From positions 1 to 21,181 of the forward strand of contig CALAZP010000298.1 in the NCBI GenBank assembly GCA_937926355.1: DNA of 21,181 nucleotides. The letters are read 5' to 3'. A program made the translations under genes and the position numbers. Positions 7,362-15,681 of the stretch are shown piece after piece. How positions within the stretch are numbered: position 1 is the first letter of the stretch; each line of letters opens with the position of its first letter. Under the pieces are notes generated by a model, which was given only the letters and a program-made list of their open reading frames with translations, had not been told where the DNA came from and did no database searches. The DNA comes from an uncultured Saprospirales bacterium (GTDB lineage Bacteria; Bacteroidota; Bacteroidia; Chitinophagales; Saprospiraceae).

Positions 7362-8650
7362 TTTACGGCTTGTACTTCTTTGACTACCATTTGAAAAGTT
7401 TTTTTATTTCGCTCTTCCAATAGTACCATTTTACCAAACTTAAGATTATCTATAACATCTTCTCTGTAGTGCCTGATGGTTATGAGGCTTAAATTTCGAT
7501 CAAGAGAAATCTTGAATTCACTCTCCACTTGTTTGATAAACTTTTCAACTTTATCATCCATATCAGTAACACAGACGCTGAAAGTAATAGCTGAATTTTG
7601 CATCATATTGACATGCAATCTAACCTCCGAAATGTAATTGAATAATTTGCTGATATGATGCTCGGCAACAAACGAGAAATCTAAGGTGGAAATTTGGAGT
7701 AAGGCCTGATTGTCCTCGACTGAAACAATAGGTGGATAATCTTCCAGATATTCATCTGAAATACAGGTGCCAGGCGTACTTGGCTCTAGATAAGACTTTA
7801 CATAAAGGGGTATACTTTTATTTTGAAGTGGTTTAATCGTTTTTGGATGAATCACCTTGGCCCCGTAGTAGGTCATTTCAATAGCTTCTTTATAGGATAG
7901 CTTATGGAGTTGAACAACATTTTCAAAATACCTTGGATCTCCGGTATAAACTCCATCGACATCTTTCCAAATGGTCATAGATTCGGCATCTAACAAAAAA
8001 GAAAAGATCGCAGCGGTATAATCAGAGCCCTCTCTCCCTAATGTTATGGTAAAATTTTCAGAAGTAGTTCCAATGAAACCCTGGGTCACAAAAAAATCAA
8101 ATTGATCCAGTTTGGGAGCCAAATTATTTTTGAATCTTTCCGTGGTAGCTTCCCATTGCACCCATCCTTCCCGAAAGATATCATCTGTTTGAATAATATC
8201 TCGCGCATCAACCCAATCTACCTTAAGTCCAATATAGTTCAAGTAGGCATGAACAATAATAGAAGAAACGACCTCTCCTGTTCCAACAATTTGATCATAG
8301 AGAAAATCATAATTTTCCGAGGGCGGCTCTTCAAGCATCCAATCTATTTCAACAAAGGCATCATTTAGGCTAGTTAAAACCTCTTGATTAGCCCCTTCGG
8401 GAAAAAGTTGACCAACTATTTCATCGTGTTGAGTTTTCACCTGGTTGAGTAAATCCTGGGCTTTTCCCTTTTTTTCAAAATGGGCTTTTACTACAGATTC
8501 CAGTGCATCTGTAGTTTTACCCATAGCTGATACGACCACCAAAATCTTACCTCTTTCTCTATTTTTTATAATGTTTCCGCAATTGACTACCAAATCTGCA
8601 GTTTTCAAAGAAGAGCCCCCAAATTTGAAGACTTGAAACTTATCCTTCAT
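7352..8650 (-). CDS. lysC: Aspartate kinase (monofunctional, with ACT region)
   Basis: The start chosen is the ATG at 8650 (MKDKFQVFKFGGSS), giving 432 residues. A longer frame from 8704 would put the start upstream of the predicted promoter. The kinase domain carries FKFGGSS (8-14), GTGE (123-126), TLGREGSD (203-210) and VDGVYTGDPR (231-240), all typical of aspartokinases. The C-terminal part (about 305-432) fits ACT-type regulatory domains, though it is divergent. The enzyme phosphorylates aspartate, the committed step to lysine, threonine, methionine and diaminopimelate, and is usually feedback-inhibited through the ACT region. No homoserine dehydrogenase domain is fused. It is first in the six-gene run, has a good promoter of its own, and its stop overlaps the tilS start. 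Confidence 0.95.
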   Translation of the reverse strand: MKDKFQVFKFGGSSLKTADLVVNCGNIIKNRERGKILVVVSAMGKTTDALESVVKAHFEKKGKAQDLLNQVKTQHDEIVGQLFPEGANQEVLTSLNDAFVEIDWMLEEPPSENYDFLYDQIVGTGEVVSSIIVHAYLNYIGLKVDWVDARDIIQTDDIFREGWVQWEATTERFKNNLAPKLDQFDFFVTQGFIGTTSENFTITLGREGSDYTAAIFSFLLDAESMTIWKDVDGVYTGDPRYFENVVQLHKLSYKEAIEMTYYGAKVIHPKTIKPLQNKSIPLYVKSYLEPSTPGTCISDEYLEDYPPIVSVEDNQALLQISTLDFSFVAEHHISKLFNYISEVRLHVNMMQNSAITFSVCVTDMDDKVEKFIKQVESEFKISLDRNLSLITIRHYREDVIDNLKFGKMVLLEERNKKTFQMVVKEVQAVKWK

Positions 8651-8676
8651 TGTTTGTTGTATGTGTAAATAAATTG

Positions 8677-8704
8677 CAAATATAAACCAAAGGATGGTTG
8701 TCAA
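8677..8704 (-). promoter_or_regulatory. Predicted Bacteroidota-type promoter of the lysC run
   Basis: On the reverse strand TTG (8704-8702) is followed after 17 nt by TATATTTG (8684-8677), an exact match to the Bacteroidota -7 consensus TAnnTTTG with an acceptable -33 spacing. Transcription would start near 8670, leaving about 20 nt of leader before the ATG at 8650. This also argues against the longer lysC start at 8704. Confidence 0.65.
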
Positions 8705-8748
8705 CTTATTCGGTTCTTGCCTAGAAAATCATAAATATTTAAAATAGG

Positions 8749-8780
8749 TTGAAAACCCCTATAGGTTATTACTAAATTTG
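8749..8780 (+). promoter_or_regulatory. Predicted Bacteroidota-type promoter of the oad run
   Basis: TTG (8749-8751) is followed after 21 nt by TAAATTTG (8773-8780), an exact TAnnTTTG box. Transcription would begin near 8787, only about 12 nt before the oadG ATG. The -33 element lies inside a short inverted repeat, ATAGG (8744-8748) / CCTAT (8758-8762), which could be an operator, though 5-bp arms are weak evidence. The lysC promoter points the other way about 45 nt upstream. Confidence 0.65.
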
Positions 8781-8798
8781 CACTCTAAAATAAAGAAG

Positions 8799-9035
8799 AT
8801 GGAATCCATCAATCAAATTCTCTTGTTATTGGTCGTAGGAATGGTGACCGTTTTTGCAATTTTATCATTGGTTGTTGGAATGGGTAACCTTCTGATCTGG
8901 GCAGTGAATCGGTTTGAAGAAAACAACCAAAAGCAGGAAAAAGTGGCAGATGCTCATGCGGCAGTTTTATCCGCGGTGGTTGCTATGGTAACACAAGGTA
9001 AAGCTCAAATCGTTAAAATTAATAAGACCAAATAA
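8799..9035 (+). CDS. oadG: OadG-like small membrane subunit of the sodium-pump decarboxylase
   Basis: The ATG at 8799, preceded by AAAGAAG, gives 78 residues. The in-frame TTG at 8778 is part of the promoter -7 box and is unlikely to be the start. The protein has one long membrane segment (about residues 8-35: ILLLLVVGMVTVFAILSLVVGMG), a charged stretch (RFEENNQKQEKVADAH) and a second hydrophobic patch (AAVLSAVVAMVTQG) before a short lysine-rich tail. This is the layout of the OadG_gamma family, which anchors and assembles the alpha subunit on the membrane beta subunit. The histidine-rich zinc-binding tail known from the Klebsiella gamma subunit is absent. It is first in the order G-A-B, 9 nt before oadA. 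Confidence 0.88.
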   Translation: MESINQILLLLVVGMVTVFAILSLVVGMGNLLIWAVNRFEENNQKQEKVADAHAAVLSAVVAMVTQGKAQIVKINKTK

Positions 9036-9044
9036 GACCTTATT

Positions 9045-10895
9045 ATGGGAAAAGAATTGAAATTAGCCCTGATGTATAGGGATATGTGGCAATCAAGCGG
9101 CAAATATATGCCTAGAGCCGATCAATTAGAAAAAGTAGCAGGACCCATTATCGATATGGGTTGTTTTGCTCGGGTGGAAACTAATGGTGGAGGATTCGAA
9201 CAAATTAATCTATTATTTGGAGAAAACCCCAATCATTCAGTTAGAAGGTGGACTAAAGCTTTCAATCAAGCTGGGATCCAAACTCAAATGTTAGAAAGGG
9301 GATTAAATGGGCTAAGTATGCGCCCTTTACCTTTAGATGTCCGAAAGCTTTTATTTAAGGTCAAAAAATTACAAGGAACTGATATTTCGCGCTCTTTTGA
9401 CGGATTGAATAATCCTCAGAATCTTGAAAAGTCTTTTGTTTTTGCCAAAGAAGGCGGGATGATTGCTCAGGCTGCCTTAAGTATTACCCATTCCCCTTTA
9501 CATACTGTTGAATATTATATTCAATTAGCCGATCAATTTATTGAATTAGGTGCCCAAGAAATTGCTATTAAGGATATGGCAGGGGTAGGTCGTCCTGTAT
9601 CCATAGGCCGCATAGTAAAAGGGGTAAGAGAGCGTCATCCGAGTATCATAATTCAATTTCACTCCCATACTACTCCTGGATTTTCGGTTACCTCTGCTTT
9701 GGAAGCAGCAAGGAATGGGGCGGATATTATTGATGTAGGTATGGAACCTCTTTCATGGGGAACAGGACATCCCGATTTATTGACTATTCATGCCATGTTT
9801 AAAGACGCCGGATTTTTGCTACCGGATATTAACAAAAAGGCCTACATGGAAGTAAGAACCCTAACCCAATCCTTCATTGATGATTTTTTGGGGTACTACA
9901 TCAATCCAAATAATCGAAAGATGAATTCTTTATTGATCGGACCTGGCCTTCCGGGAGGTATGATGGGAAGTTTGATGGCGGATCTGGAAAATAATCTAAA
10001 AAGCTTGAATAAGTGGTTAGAAAAAAGAGACCTTCCTCCTCAGACTGAGGATGAATTGCTCCTCAAATTATTTGAGGAAGTAGAATATGCCTGGCCAAAA
10101 TTAGGTTATCCTCCTTTGGTTACCCCATTCAGCCAATATGTCAAAAATGTATCTTTAGTCAATGCCATCAACTTGATAAAAGGAAAGAAAAGATGGGAAA
10201 TGATTGACGAAAATACTTGGGGGATGATTTTGGGCCGTTCTGGACAATTATTAGGTCCTGTGGGAGAAGAACTGAAAGAATTAGCTGCTTCTCAAAATAA
10301 AGAATTTTTCAAGGGTAATCCACAAGATTTGTACCCCGATCAATTACCCTTTTACATAGAAAAAATGAAAGATTTAGGGTGGGAAAGAGGGCCGGATGAT
10401 GAAGAGCTGCTAGAATATGCGATGCATCCTGAGCAGTATGAAAGATTCAAATCGGGACAAGCTAAAGAGGAATTTTTGAAGGATTTAGAGCAAAAGCGGC
10501 AACCTACAGCCAAAACAGTTGATAGTACTGCTGCGGTTGATCGGCCTACTTCTTTAACCATTGAAATCGATGGGATAGCTTATAACGTCAAAGTTGCTTA
10601 TAACGATTCAGAAAAATCTTCACCCGAATCTCAGCTTTCATCCCCTGTGCAACAAATTAAAGGTCAGTCCAATATTTTGGCTCCATTAGAAGGGAAATTT
10701 TACCTCACTAAAGAACCTGGGGAAAAAAGTATTGAAGTTGGAGATGAAATTGCTGAAGGAGATTCTATCGGTTACATTGAGTCCATGAAAGTCATGAATG
10801 CAATAACCGCCGACAAAGCGGGAAGGATAACTGCAATTGTTGCCAAACATGGAGAAGAGGTGGAAGAAGATGATATTTTGGTAAACTTAAACTAA
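9045..10895 (+). CDS. oadA: Oxaloacetate decarboxylase alpha subunit (carboxyltransferase + biotin carrier)
   Basis: The 616-residue protein has three parts. The N-terminal carboxyltransferase TIM barrel (about 1-300) has likely metal ligands D13 in YRDMWQS and H206/H208 in FHSH, and a lysine in AIKDMAG (K176) corresponding to the carboxyltransferase active-site lysine. The helical conserved PYC/OADA domain follows (about 300-470; LIGPGLPGGM, VTPFSQYVKN, GNPQDLYPDQ). After a polar linker (about 480-540) comes a biotinyl domain with ESMKVMN, where K582 is the probable biotinylated lysine. The subunit moves CO2 from oxaloacetate to biotin; the membrane beta subunit then decarboxylates it and pumps Na+. 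Methylmalonyl-CoA or another substrate cannot be excluded by sequence alone. The YRDMWQS variant of the usual RDAxQS motif matches what I recall of Bacteroidota OadA proteins. It is 1 nt upstream of oadB. Confidence 0.94.
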   Translation: MGKELKLALMYRDMWQSSGKYMPRADQLEKVAGPIIDMGCFARVETNGGGFEQINLLFGENPNHSVRRWTKAFNQAGIQTQMLERGLNGLSMRPLPLDVRKLLFKVKKLQGTDISRSFDGLNNPQNLEKSFVFAKEGGMIAQAALSITHSPLHTVEYYIQLADQFIELGAQEIAIKDMAGVGRPVSIGRIVKGVRERHPSIIIQFHSHTTPGFSVTSALEAARNGADIIDVGMEPLSWGTGHPDLLTIHAMFKDAGFLLPDINKKAYMEVRTLTQSFIDDFLGYYINPNNRKMNSLLIGPGLPGGMMGSLMADLENNLKSLNKWLEKRDLPPQTEDELLLKLFEEVEYAWPKLGYPPLVTPFSQYVKNVSLVNAINLIKGKKRWEMIDENTWGMILGRSGQLLGPVGEELKELAASQNKEFFKGNPQDLYPDQLPFYIEKMKDLGWERGPDDEELLEYAMHPEQYERFKSGQAKEEFLKDLEQKRQPTAKTVDSTAAVDRPTSLTIEIDGIAYNVKVAYNDSEKSSPESQLSSPVQQIKGQSNILAPLEGKFYLTKEPGEKSIEVGDEIAEGDSIGYIESMKVMNAITADKAGRITAIVAKHGEEVEEDDILVNLN

Positions 10896-10896
10896 A

Positions 10897-12093
10897 ATGG
10901 AGTTATTAGAAAAATTGCTAGAAATGACGGCCATTGAGGCTTTTATGTCCTCTCCGTTATCCCTATTGATGCTAGTCATTTCATTTATCCTCTTGTATTT
11001 GGGAATTAGCAAAGGTTTTGAACCACTATTGTTGGTTCCAATCGCTTTCGGAATGATGCTTGCAAATTTTCCAGGAGGAAATATGGCGGTAGTGGATGCA
11101 GATCAAGTAAAGGATTTTCACCTACTGCAGATTGCTCGAGAATACGGCATTATGAACATGCTTTATTTTACCCTTATCAAGACGGGGCTATTACCTCCAC
11201 TAATTTTTATGGGAGTCGGAGCTATGACAGACTTTGGACCCATGCTGCGTAATCTTAGACTAGCATTTTTTGGTGCTGCTGCTCAAATTGGCATTTTTTC
11301 TGTAATGATTGTAGCAGTGTTAATTGGGTTTACTCCTAAAGAAGCAGGGGCTTTAGGGATTATTGGAGGAGCAGATGGTCCAACAGCCATTTATACCAGC
11401 ATCATTTTAGCTCCTCATTTATTGGGCCCTATTGCAATAGCTGCTTATTCCTATATGGCTCTAGTGCCTATAATTATTCCCCCTGTGGTCAAATGGACTA
11501 CTTCTGAGTCTGAATTAATGATAAATATGAAGGAACAAGAAAAGCTATATCCATCTAGAGTAGTAATAAAAAATTTAACCCGAGTGAAAATATTATTTCC
11601 TTTAGTCTTGGGGTTTTTTATCTTTTTGCTGGTTCCCTCTTCTGTTCCATTAGTAGGTTTTTTATTGTTTGGAAATCTTGTTAAAGAGATTGGCCAGGCC
11701 ACCAATCGGCTTTATCAAGCGGCCTCTGAAACAATAATGAATACGGCTACCATCTTTCTTGGATTAACTGTTGGGGCGACCATGACTGCTGAAAGTTTTT
11801 TAACCCCTCAAACTTTATTAATTGTTGGTGGAGGTTTTGTTGCTTTTGCAATTTCTATTGCTGGTGGTATTTTTGCAGTCAAATTATATAACTTATTTGC
11901 CTCAAAAAAAATAAATCCTTTAATTGGTGCCACAGGTTTGAGTGCTGTACCAATGGCATCTAGGGTCGCTAACGAAATTGCATTGAAATACGATAAGACT
12001 AATCACTTACTTCAATATGCTATGTCAAGTAATATTTCAGGAGTGATAGGTTCTGCAGTGGCTGCAGGTGTTTTGATTTCTTTCTTGTCCTAA
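10897..12093 (+). CDS. oadB: Sodium ion-translocating decarboxylase beta subunit
   Basis: The 398-residue, highly hydrophobic protein has about nine membrane segments. It contains the family signature GIIGGADGPTAIYTS (155-168), including D160, which corresponds to the essential Na+-site aspartate of this family, and a conserved C-terminal helix SSNISGVIGSAVAAGV with small and hydroxyl residues. It decarboxylates carboxybiotin supplied by OadA and exports Na+ across the inner membrane. The start codon lies 1 nt after the oadA stop, so translation is probably coupled. Length and composition match OadB/MmdB/GcdB; these differ mainly in partner, so the substrate is set by OadA. Confidence 0.94.
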   Translation: MELLEKLLEMTAIEAFMSSPLSLLMLVISFILLYLGISKGFEPLLLVPIAFGMMLANFPGGNMAVVDADQVKDFHLLQIAREYGIMNMLYFTLIKTGLLPPLIFMGVGAMTDFGPMLRNLRLAFFGAAAQIGIFSVMIVAVLIGFTPKEAGALGIIGGADGPTAIYTSIILAPHLLGPIAIAAYSYMALVPIIIPPVVKWTTSESELMINMKEQEKLYPSRVVIKNLTRVKILFPLVLGFFIFLLVPSSVPLVGFLLFGNLVKEIGQATNRLYQAASETIMNTATIFLGLTVGATMTAESFLTPQTLLIVGGGFVAFAISIAGGIFAVKLYNLFASKKINPLIGATGLSAVPMASRVANEIALKYDKTNHLLQYAMSSNISGVIGSAVAAGVLISFLS

Positions 12094-12112
12094 CTGTTAA
12101 TTCTAGAATACC

Positions 12113-13747
12113 ATGGAAAAAATATTCAAAATATCTTTAGTTATAGTTGGAGCGCTTTTTTTAGGTGCTGTTGTTGGGAATCGTTTGTCACCAGATGATT
12201 TAATAATTGCTGGAAAAGTAGCAGGATTAGATTTTTCACGAAGTGAAATAGATTCCTTACGCGAGGGCGTGGAGCGCGATCGACTATCTTATATAGAAAG
12301 TAGGAAAACACCTTTGGATAATGGAATCGCACCCGCTTTGGTTTTCAATCCCTTGCCCTCTAGTTTTGAATATCCACAGGAGGTAAGGCCTTTGTATTTT
12401 TCTTCAAATGATGAGGTAAGCCTTCCTGAAAATTTAGATGATCTGGCATTCTACACCATTTCGGAATTAAGTACGCTGATTAGACAAAGGAAAATAACTT
12501 CTGTAGAATTAACCACTTTTTTCTTAAATCGCCTTAAGCAGTTTAACTCTCAGTTATTTTGTGTAATTACGTTAACGGAAGAAAGAGCGATGAATCAGGC
12601 TATGCAAGCTGACAAGGAAATTGCGGCAGGTCAATATAGAGGCTTGTTACATGGAATTCCATACGGTGCCAAAGATTTATTTTCCGTGGCTGGCTACCCT
12701 ACTACTTGGGGTGCAATGCCTTTCAAAGATCAGGTCATTGACAAAGATGCTGCTGTAATAAAAAAATTAGATGAAGCTGGAGCAGTATTATTAGGTAAAT
12801 TGAGTATGGGAGCATTAGCCTGGGGGGATGTTTGGTTTGGCGAAAAAACAAGAAATCCGTGGAATATATCAACCGGCTCAAGTGGATCTTCCGCGGGTTC
12901 TGGTTCAGCTGTGGCTGCTGGTTTGGTTCCTTTTGCATTAGGGACAGAGACCTTAGGTTCCATCATTTCTCCTTCTACAGTTAATGGAATCACAGGGTTA
13001 CGTCCTACATTCGGCAGGGTGAGTAGAGACGGTGCAATGGCTTTAGTTTGGTCTATGGATAAAATAGGCCCCATGACCCGGAGTGCTGAGGATGCTGCTA
13101 TTGTTTTTTCTGTACTTCACGGAGCGGATAAAAAGGATCCTACTTCTGTGGATTTACCTTTCAACTACGATTCCAGAACAGATATTTCTACGCTTAAAAT
13201 TGGTTTTTTACCTGAAGCTTTTGAAAGAGATTATCCTTTTAAAAAGAATGACTCTTTGATTTTAGCTATATTGAAGGAAGAAGGATTTGACCTTATTCCA
13301 ATTACTTTGCCTACCCTACCCGATTTGAGGTTAATTTTAAATGTTGAATCGGCAGCAGCTTTTGATGAACTAACCACCTCTAATCGAGATGATTTATTAG
13401 TTAGACAAATTAAAAATGCATGGCCAAATGTCTTCAGACAAGCTAGATTTGTGCCAGCTGTTGAATATGTGCAGGCAAATAGAAGAAGGAGTTTACTCAT
13501 TGAAGAAATGCAAGAGGTTTTTGAAAAAGTAGATGTATATATACATCCTACATGGGGAGGATCTAGTTTGACTATCACCAACTATACTGGGCATCCATCG
13601 ATATGCTTTCCCAATGGTTTTGTAGATGGCCTACCCTCTAGCATATCCATTACAGGTAAGTTATATGATGAGGCCTCTATCCTTCATTTAGCCCAATTTA
13701 TTCAAGATAGAACTGATTACCATCACCAACATCCCGAGGGCTTTTAA
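12113..13747 (+). CDS. Amidase signature family hydrolase with N-terminal membrane anchor or signal
   Basis: The 544-residue protein has a hydrophobic N-terminal segment (about 5-22, KISLVIVGALFLGAVVG), a spacer of about 85 residues, and an amidase signature domain. The catalytic triad can be placed as K187 (IPYGAKDLF), cis-Ser S259 and nucleophile S283 (GTETLGSI); the 24-residue gap between the two serines matches well-studied amidases. The usual TDTGGS is TETLGS here, so a Leu replaces a Gly of the oxyanion loop. The export signal rules against a GatA role; a periplasmic amidase acting on amides or peptide amides is more likely, but the substrate is unknown. It starts 19 nt after oadB and ends 8 nt before the flavoprotein gene, so it is probably in the oad transcript. 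Confidence 0.88.
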   Translation: MEKIFKISLVIVGALFLGAVVGNRLSPDDLIIAGKVAGLDFSRSEIDSLREGVERDRLSYIESRKTPLDNGIAPALVFNPLPSSFEYPQEVRPLYFSSNDEVSLPENLDDLAFYTISELSTLIRQRKITSVELTTFFLNRLKQFNSQLFCVITLTEERAMNQAMQADKEIAAGQYRGLLHGIPYGAKDLFSVAGYPTTWGAMPFKDQVIDKDAAVIKKLDEAGAVLLGKLSMGALAWGDVWFGEKTRNPWNISTGSSGSSAGSGSAVAAGLVPFALGTETLGSIISPSTVNGITGLRPTFGRVSRDGAMALVWSMDKIGPMTRSAEDAAIVFSVLHGADKKDPTSVDLPFNYDSRTDISTLKIGFLPEAFERDYPFKKNDSLILAILKEEGFDLIPITLPTLPDLRLILNVESAAAFDELTTSNRDDLLVRQIKNAWPNVFRQARFVPAVEYVQANRRRSLLIEEMQEVFEKVDVYIHPTWGGSSLTITNYTGHPSICFPNGFVDGLPSSISITGKLYDEASILHLAQFIQDRTDYHHQHPEGF

Positions 13748-13755
13748 CATTAATA

Positions 13756-14976
13756 ATGGAAAAGTGGGATTTGATTGTAATAGGCGGGGGAGCTGCAGGT
13801 TTTTTTGGAGCCATTAATGCGGCAACCAAGAATAAAAATCTAAAAATACTTATTCTTGAAAAAGGAAAAAGAGTTTTAGAGAAGGTCAGAATTTCAGGAG
13901 GAGGCCGCTGTAATGTTACCCATTCATGCTATGACCCAAGCGTTTTACATTCGTATTATCCTAGAGGAGGGCGTGAATTATTGGGGCCCTTTCATAAATT
14001 TGGGCCAGGCGATACCCTACGCTGGTTTGAATCCCGCGAGGTGGATCTGAAAACAGAATCAGATGGAAGAATTTTTCCAGTCAGCGATGACTCCCATACC
14101 ATAATAGCATGTCTTCAACAAGAACGTGAGCGATTAGGTATTACTTTAAAATTAGGGTACAGAGTTACAGAATTAAAAATGATGGAAAATAAGGTTTGGT
14201 CAGTTCAAACCGATTTCGAGCATTTTCAAGCAACCTCTATTTTAATAGCCACAGGAAGTAATCCTAATATTTATAAATTACTTGGAAAATTAGGTCTTCC
14301 GATAATTGATCCAGTTCCCTCTTTATTTACTTTCAACTGTAGGGATTCGCGTATAAAAAATTTGCCCGGAATAAGTGTAGATGGAGCTAAGCTCACTATC
14401 TCTTCTCCCATTAAAAAGCTTAAACTAAACTCTGAAGGTCCACTATTGATTACACATTGGGGATTCAGCGGCCCAGCCATTTTAAAGCTTTCAGCCTGGG
14501 GGGCTAGAATATTAAATGAAGTTCAATATGAGTTTGTTTTAAAAATTAATTGGTTGGGGATTTCTCGGGAAGTAGCAGAAAATTTATTGGAAGGTCAAGA
14601 CAAAAAAAGTAAGTTAAATCGAACACCTTTTAAAATTCCACAGCGACTTTGGCAGAACTTATTATCTCATTTGAAAATTTCAGGGCTTTTCAATTGGGGA
14701 GATTTATCTAAAATAGACAAGAAAAAAATTTTAATTGAATTATTAGACGGCGAGTATGAAATACGCGGCAAAAGCACATTCAAAGAAGAATTTGTTACTG
14801 CTGGTGGGGTAGATTTAAAAGCGGTAGATTTCAAAACTTTTCAAGCCAAAGAATTTCCCGGTTTATTTTTAGCTGGAGAAGTATTGAATATTGATGGCGT
14901 TACAGGTGGTTTTAATTTTCAAGCCGCTTGGACTGGAAGTTGGTTAGCAGGGCAAGCCATAGCTGCATCAAAATAG
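13756..14976 (+). CDS. NAD(P)/FAD-dependent oxidoreductase, HI0933/BaiN-RdsA family
   Basis: The 406-residue product begins with a Rossmann FAD-binding motif, VIGGGAAG (8-15), followed by an acidic end of strand 2 (ILEKGK). The family hallmark SGGGRCNVTH is at 47-56. The C terminus has LAGE (372-375) and DGVTGGFN (380-387), which complete the FAD site. These traits place it in the HI0933-like flavoprotein family (YhiN/BaiN/RdsA). Members are conserved, mostly uncharacterised cytoplasmic flavoenzymes; some are linked to bile-acid reduction, which should not be assumed here. It is the last gene of the five-gene plus-strand run, 8 nt after the amidase. Its last 9 nt overlap the convergent rluA-type gene. 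Confidence 0.9.
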   Translation: MEKWDLIVIGGGAAGFFGAINAATKNKNLKILILEKGKRVLEKVRISGGGRCNVTHSCYDPSVLHSYYPRGGRELLGPFHKFGPGDTLRWFESREVDLKTESDGRIFPVSDDSHTIIACLQQERERLGITLKLGYRVTELKMMENKVWSVQTDFEHFQATSILIATGSNPNIYKLLGKLGLPIIDPVPSLFTFNCRDSRIKNLPGISVDGAKLTISSPIKKLKLNSEGPLLITHWGFSGPAILKLSAWGARILNEVQYEFVLKINWLGISREVAENLLEGQDKKSKLNRTPFKIPQRLWQNLLSHLKISGLFNWGDLSKIDKKKILIELLDGEYEIRGKSTFKEEFVTAGGVDLKAVDFKTFQAKEFPGLFLAGEVLNIDGVTGGFNFQAAWTGSWLAGQAIAASK

Positions 14977-15657
14977 ATGATAAAAAAGCTTCCATATCTG
15001 ATCTTTGGCCGGCATGGCTTTGATAGTGATGTTTTCTTTTTTGACTGGATGAATGAAAGAAAGCTCATAACAATGTAAGTATATATTACCTCCTTGTTCA
15101 GGTTTATCTGCACCGTATTTCAGGTCTCCTTTTATGGGACATCCAATTCCCATTAATTGCACCCTAATTTGATGTGGCCTTCCTGTTTGCGGATGAACTT
15201 TTAATAAATGATGAGAACCAATTTCACCTAACATCTCATAACTTAATAAAGATTGTTTGGCATCAGAAGGTCTTTTTTTGGGATTGGGATATCTTTTAGT
15301 AATATTTTTTTCCTTATCTTTTTTGAGGTAATCCTCTATCTCACCCATTAAAGGATCTGGTCTGCTTCCACTAATTGCAAAATAGGTCTTCTGAACTTGG
15401 CGATCTTGGAATAATTGATTCATTCTACTCAAGGCCTTACTTGTCCTTGCAAAAATAACTACTCCACTAACGGGTCTATCTAAGCGATGTATACACCCTA
15501 GGAAAACATCACCTGGCTTATTATATCGGACCTTTATATATTCCTTAGCCATATCCATTAAAGTGATATCGCCAGTTTGATCTCCTTGAACCAAAACTCC
15601 CGCTGGTTTGTTTACCGCCAACAAGTGGTTGTCCTCGTAAATTACTTGAAAACTCAT
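14968..15657 (-). CDS. RluA-family rRNA/tRNA pseudouridine synthase
   Basis: The ATG at 15657 gives 229 residues (MSFQVIYEDNHLLAVNKPAG); a TTG five codons upstream is a less likely start. The catalytic motif HRLDRPVSG carries the essential aspartate D60, and the later RPHQIRVQL motif, followed by GDLKYGA, completes the RluA-type fold. There is no S4 domain, so it resembles RluC/D-like or TruC-like short forms. It isomerises uridine to pseudouridine in rRNA or tRNA; the target position cannot be told. It is divergent from mqnD with only 24 nt between start codons, and its 3' end overlaps the flavoprotein gene by 9 nt. Confidence 0.92.
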   Translation of the reverse strand: MSFQVIYEDNHLLAVNKPAGVLVQGDQTGDITLMDMAKEYIKVRYNKPGDVFLGCIHRLDRPVSGVVIFARTSKALSRMNQLFQDRQVQKTYFAISGSRPDPLMGEIEDYLKKDKEKNITKRYPNPKKRPSDAKQSLLSYEMLGEIGSHHLLKVHPQTGRPHQIRVQLMGIGCPIKGDLKYGADKPEQGGNIYLHCYELSFIHPVKKENITIKAMPAKDQIWKLFYHLF

Positions 15658-15681
15658 ATTTTGTATTATCAAATCAAAAAT

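Noticed and set aside
8651..8704. Longer N terminus of aspartate kinase
   Set aside because: The extension covers the predicted promoter, and the conserved FKFGGSS motif fits the start at 8650.
15577..15681. Longer N terminus of MqnD
   Set aside because: It is antisense to the start of the rluA-type gene, and MKLSVGFSPCPNDTF is the natural N terminus.
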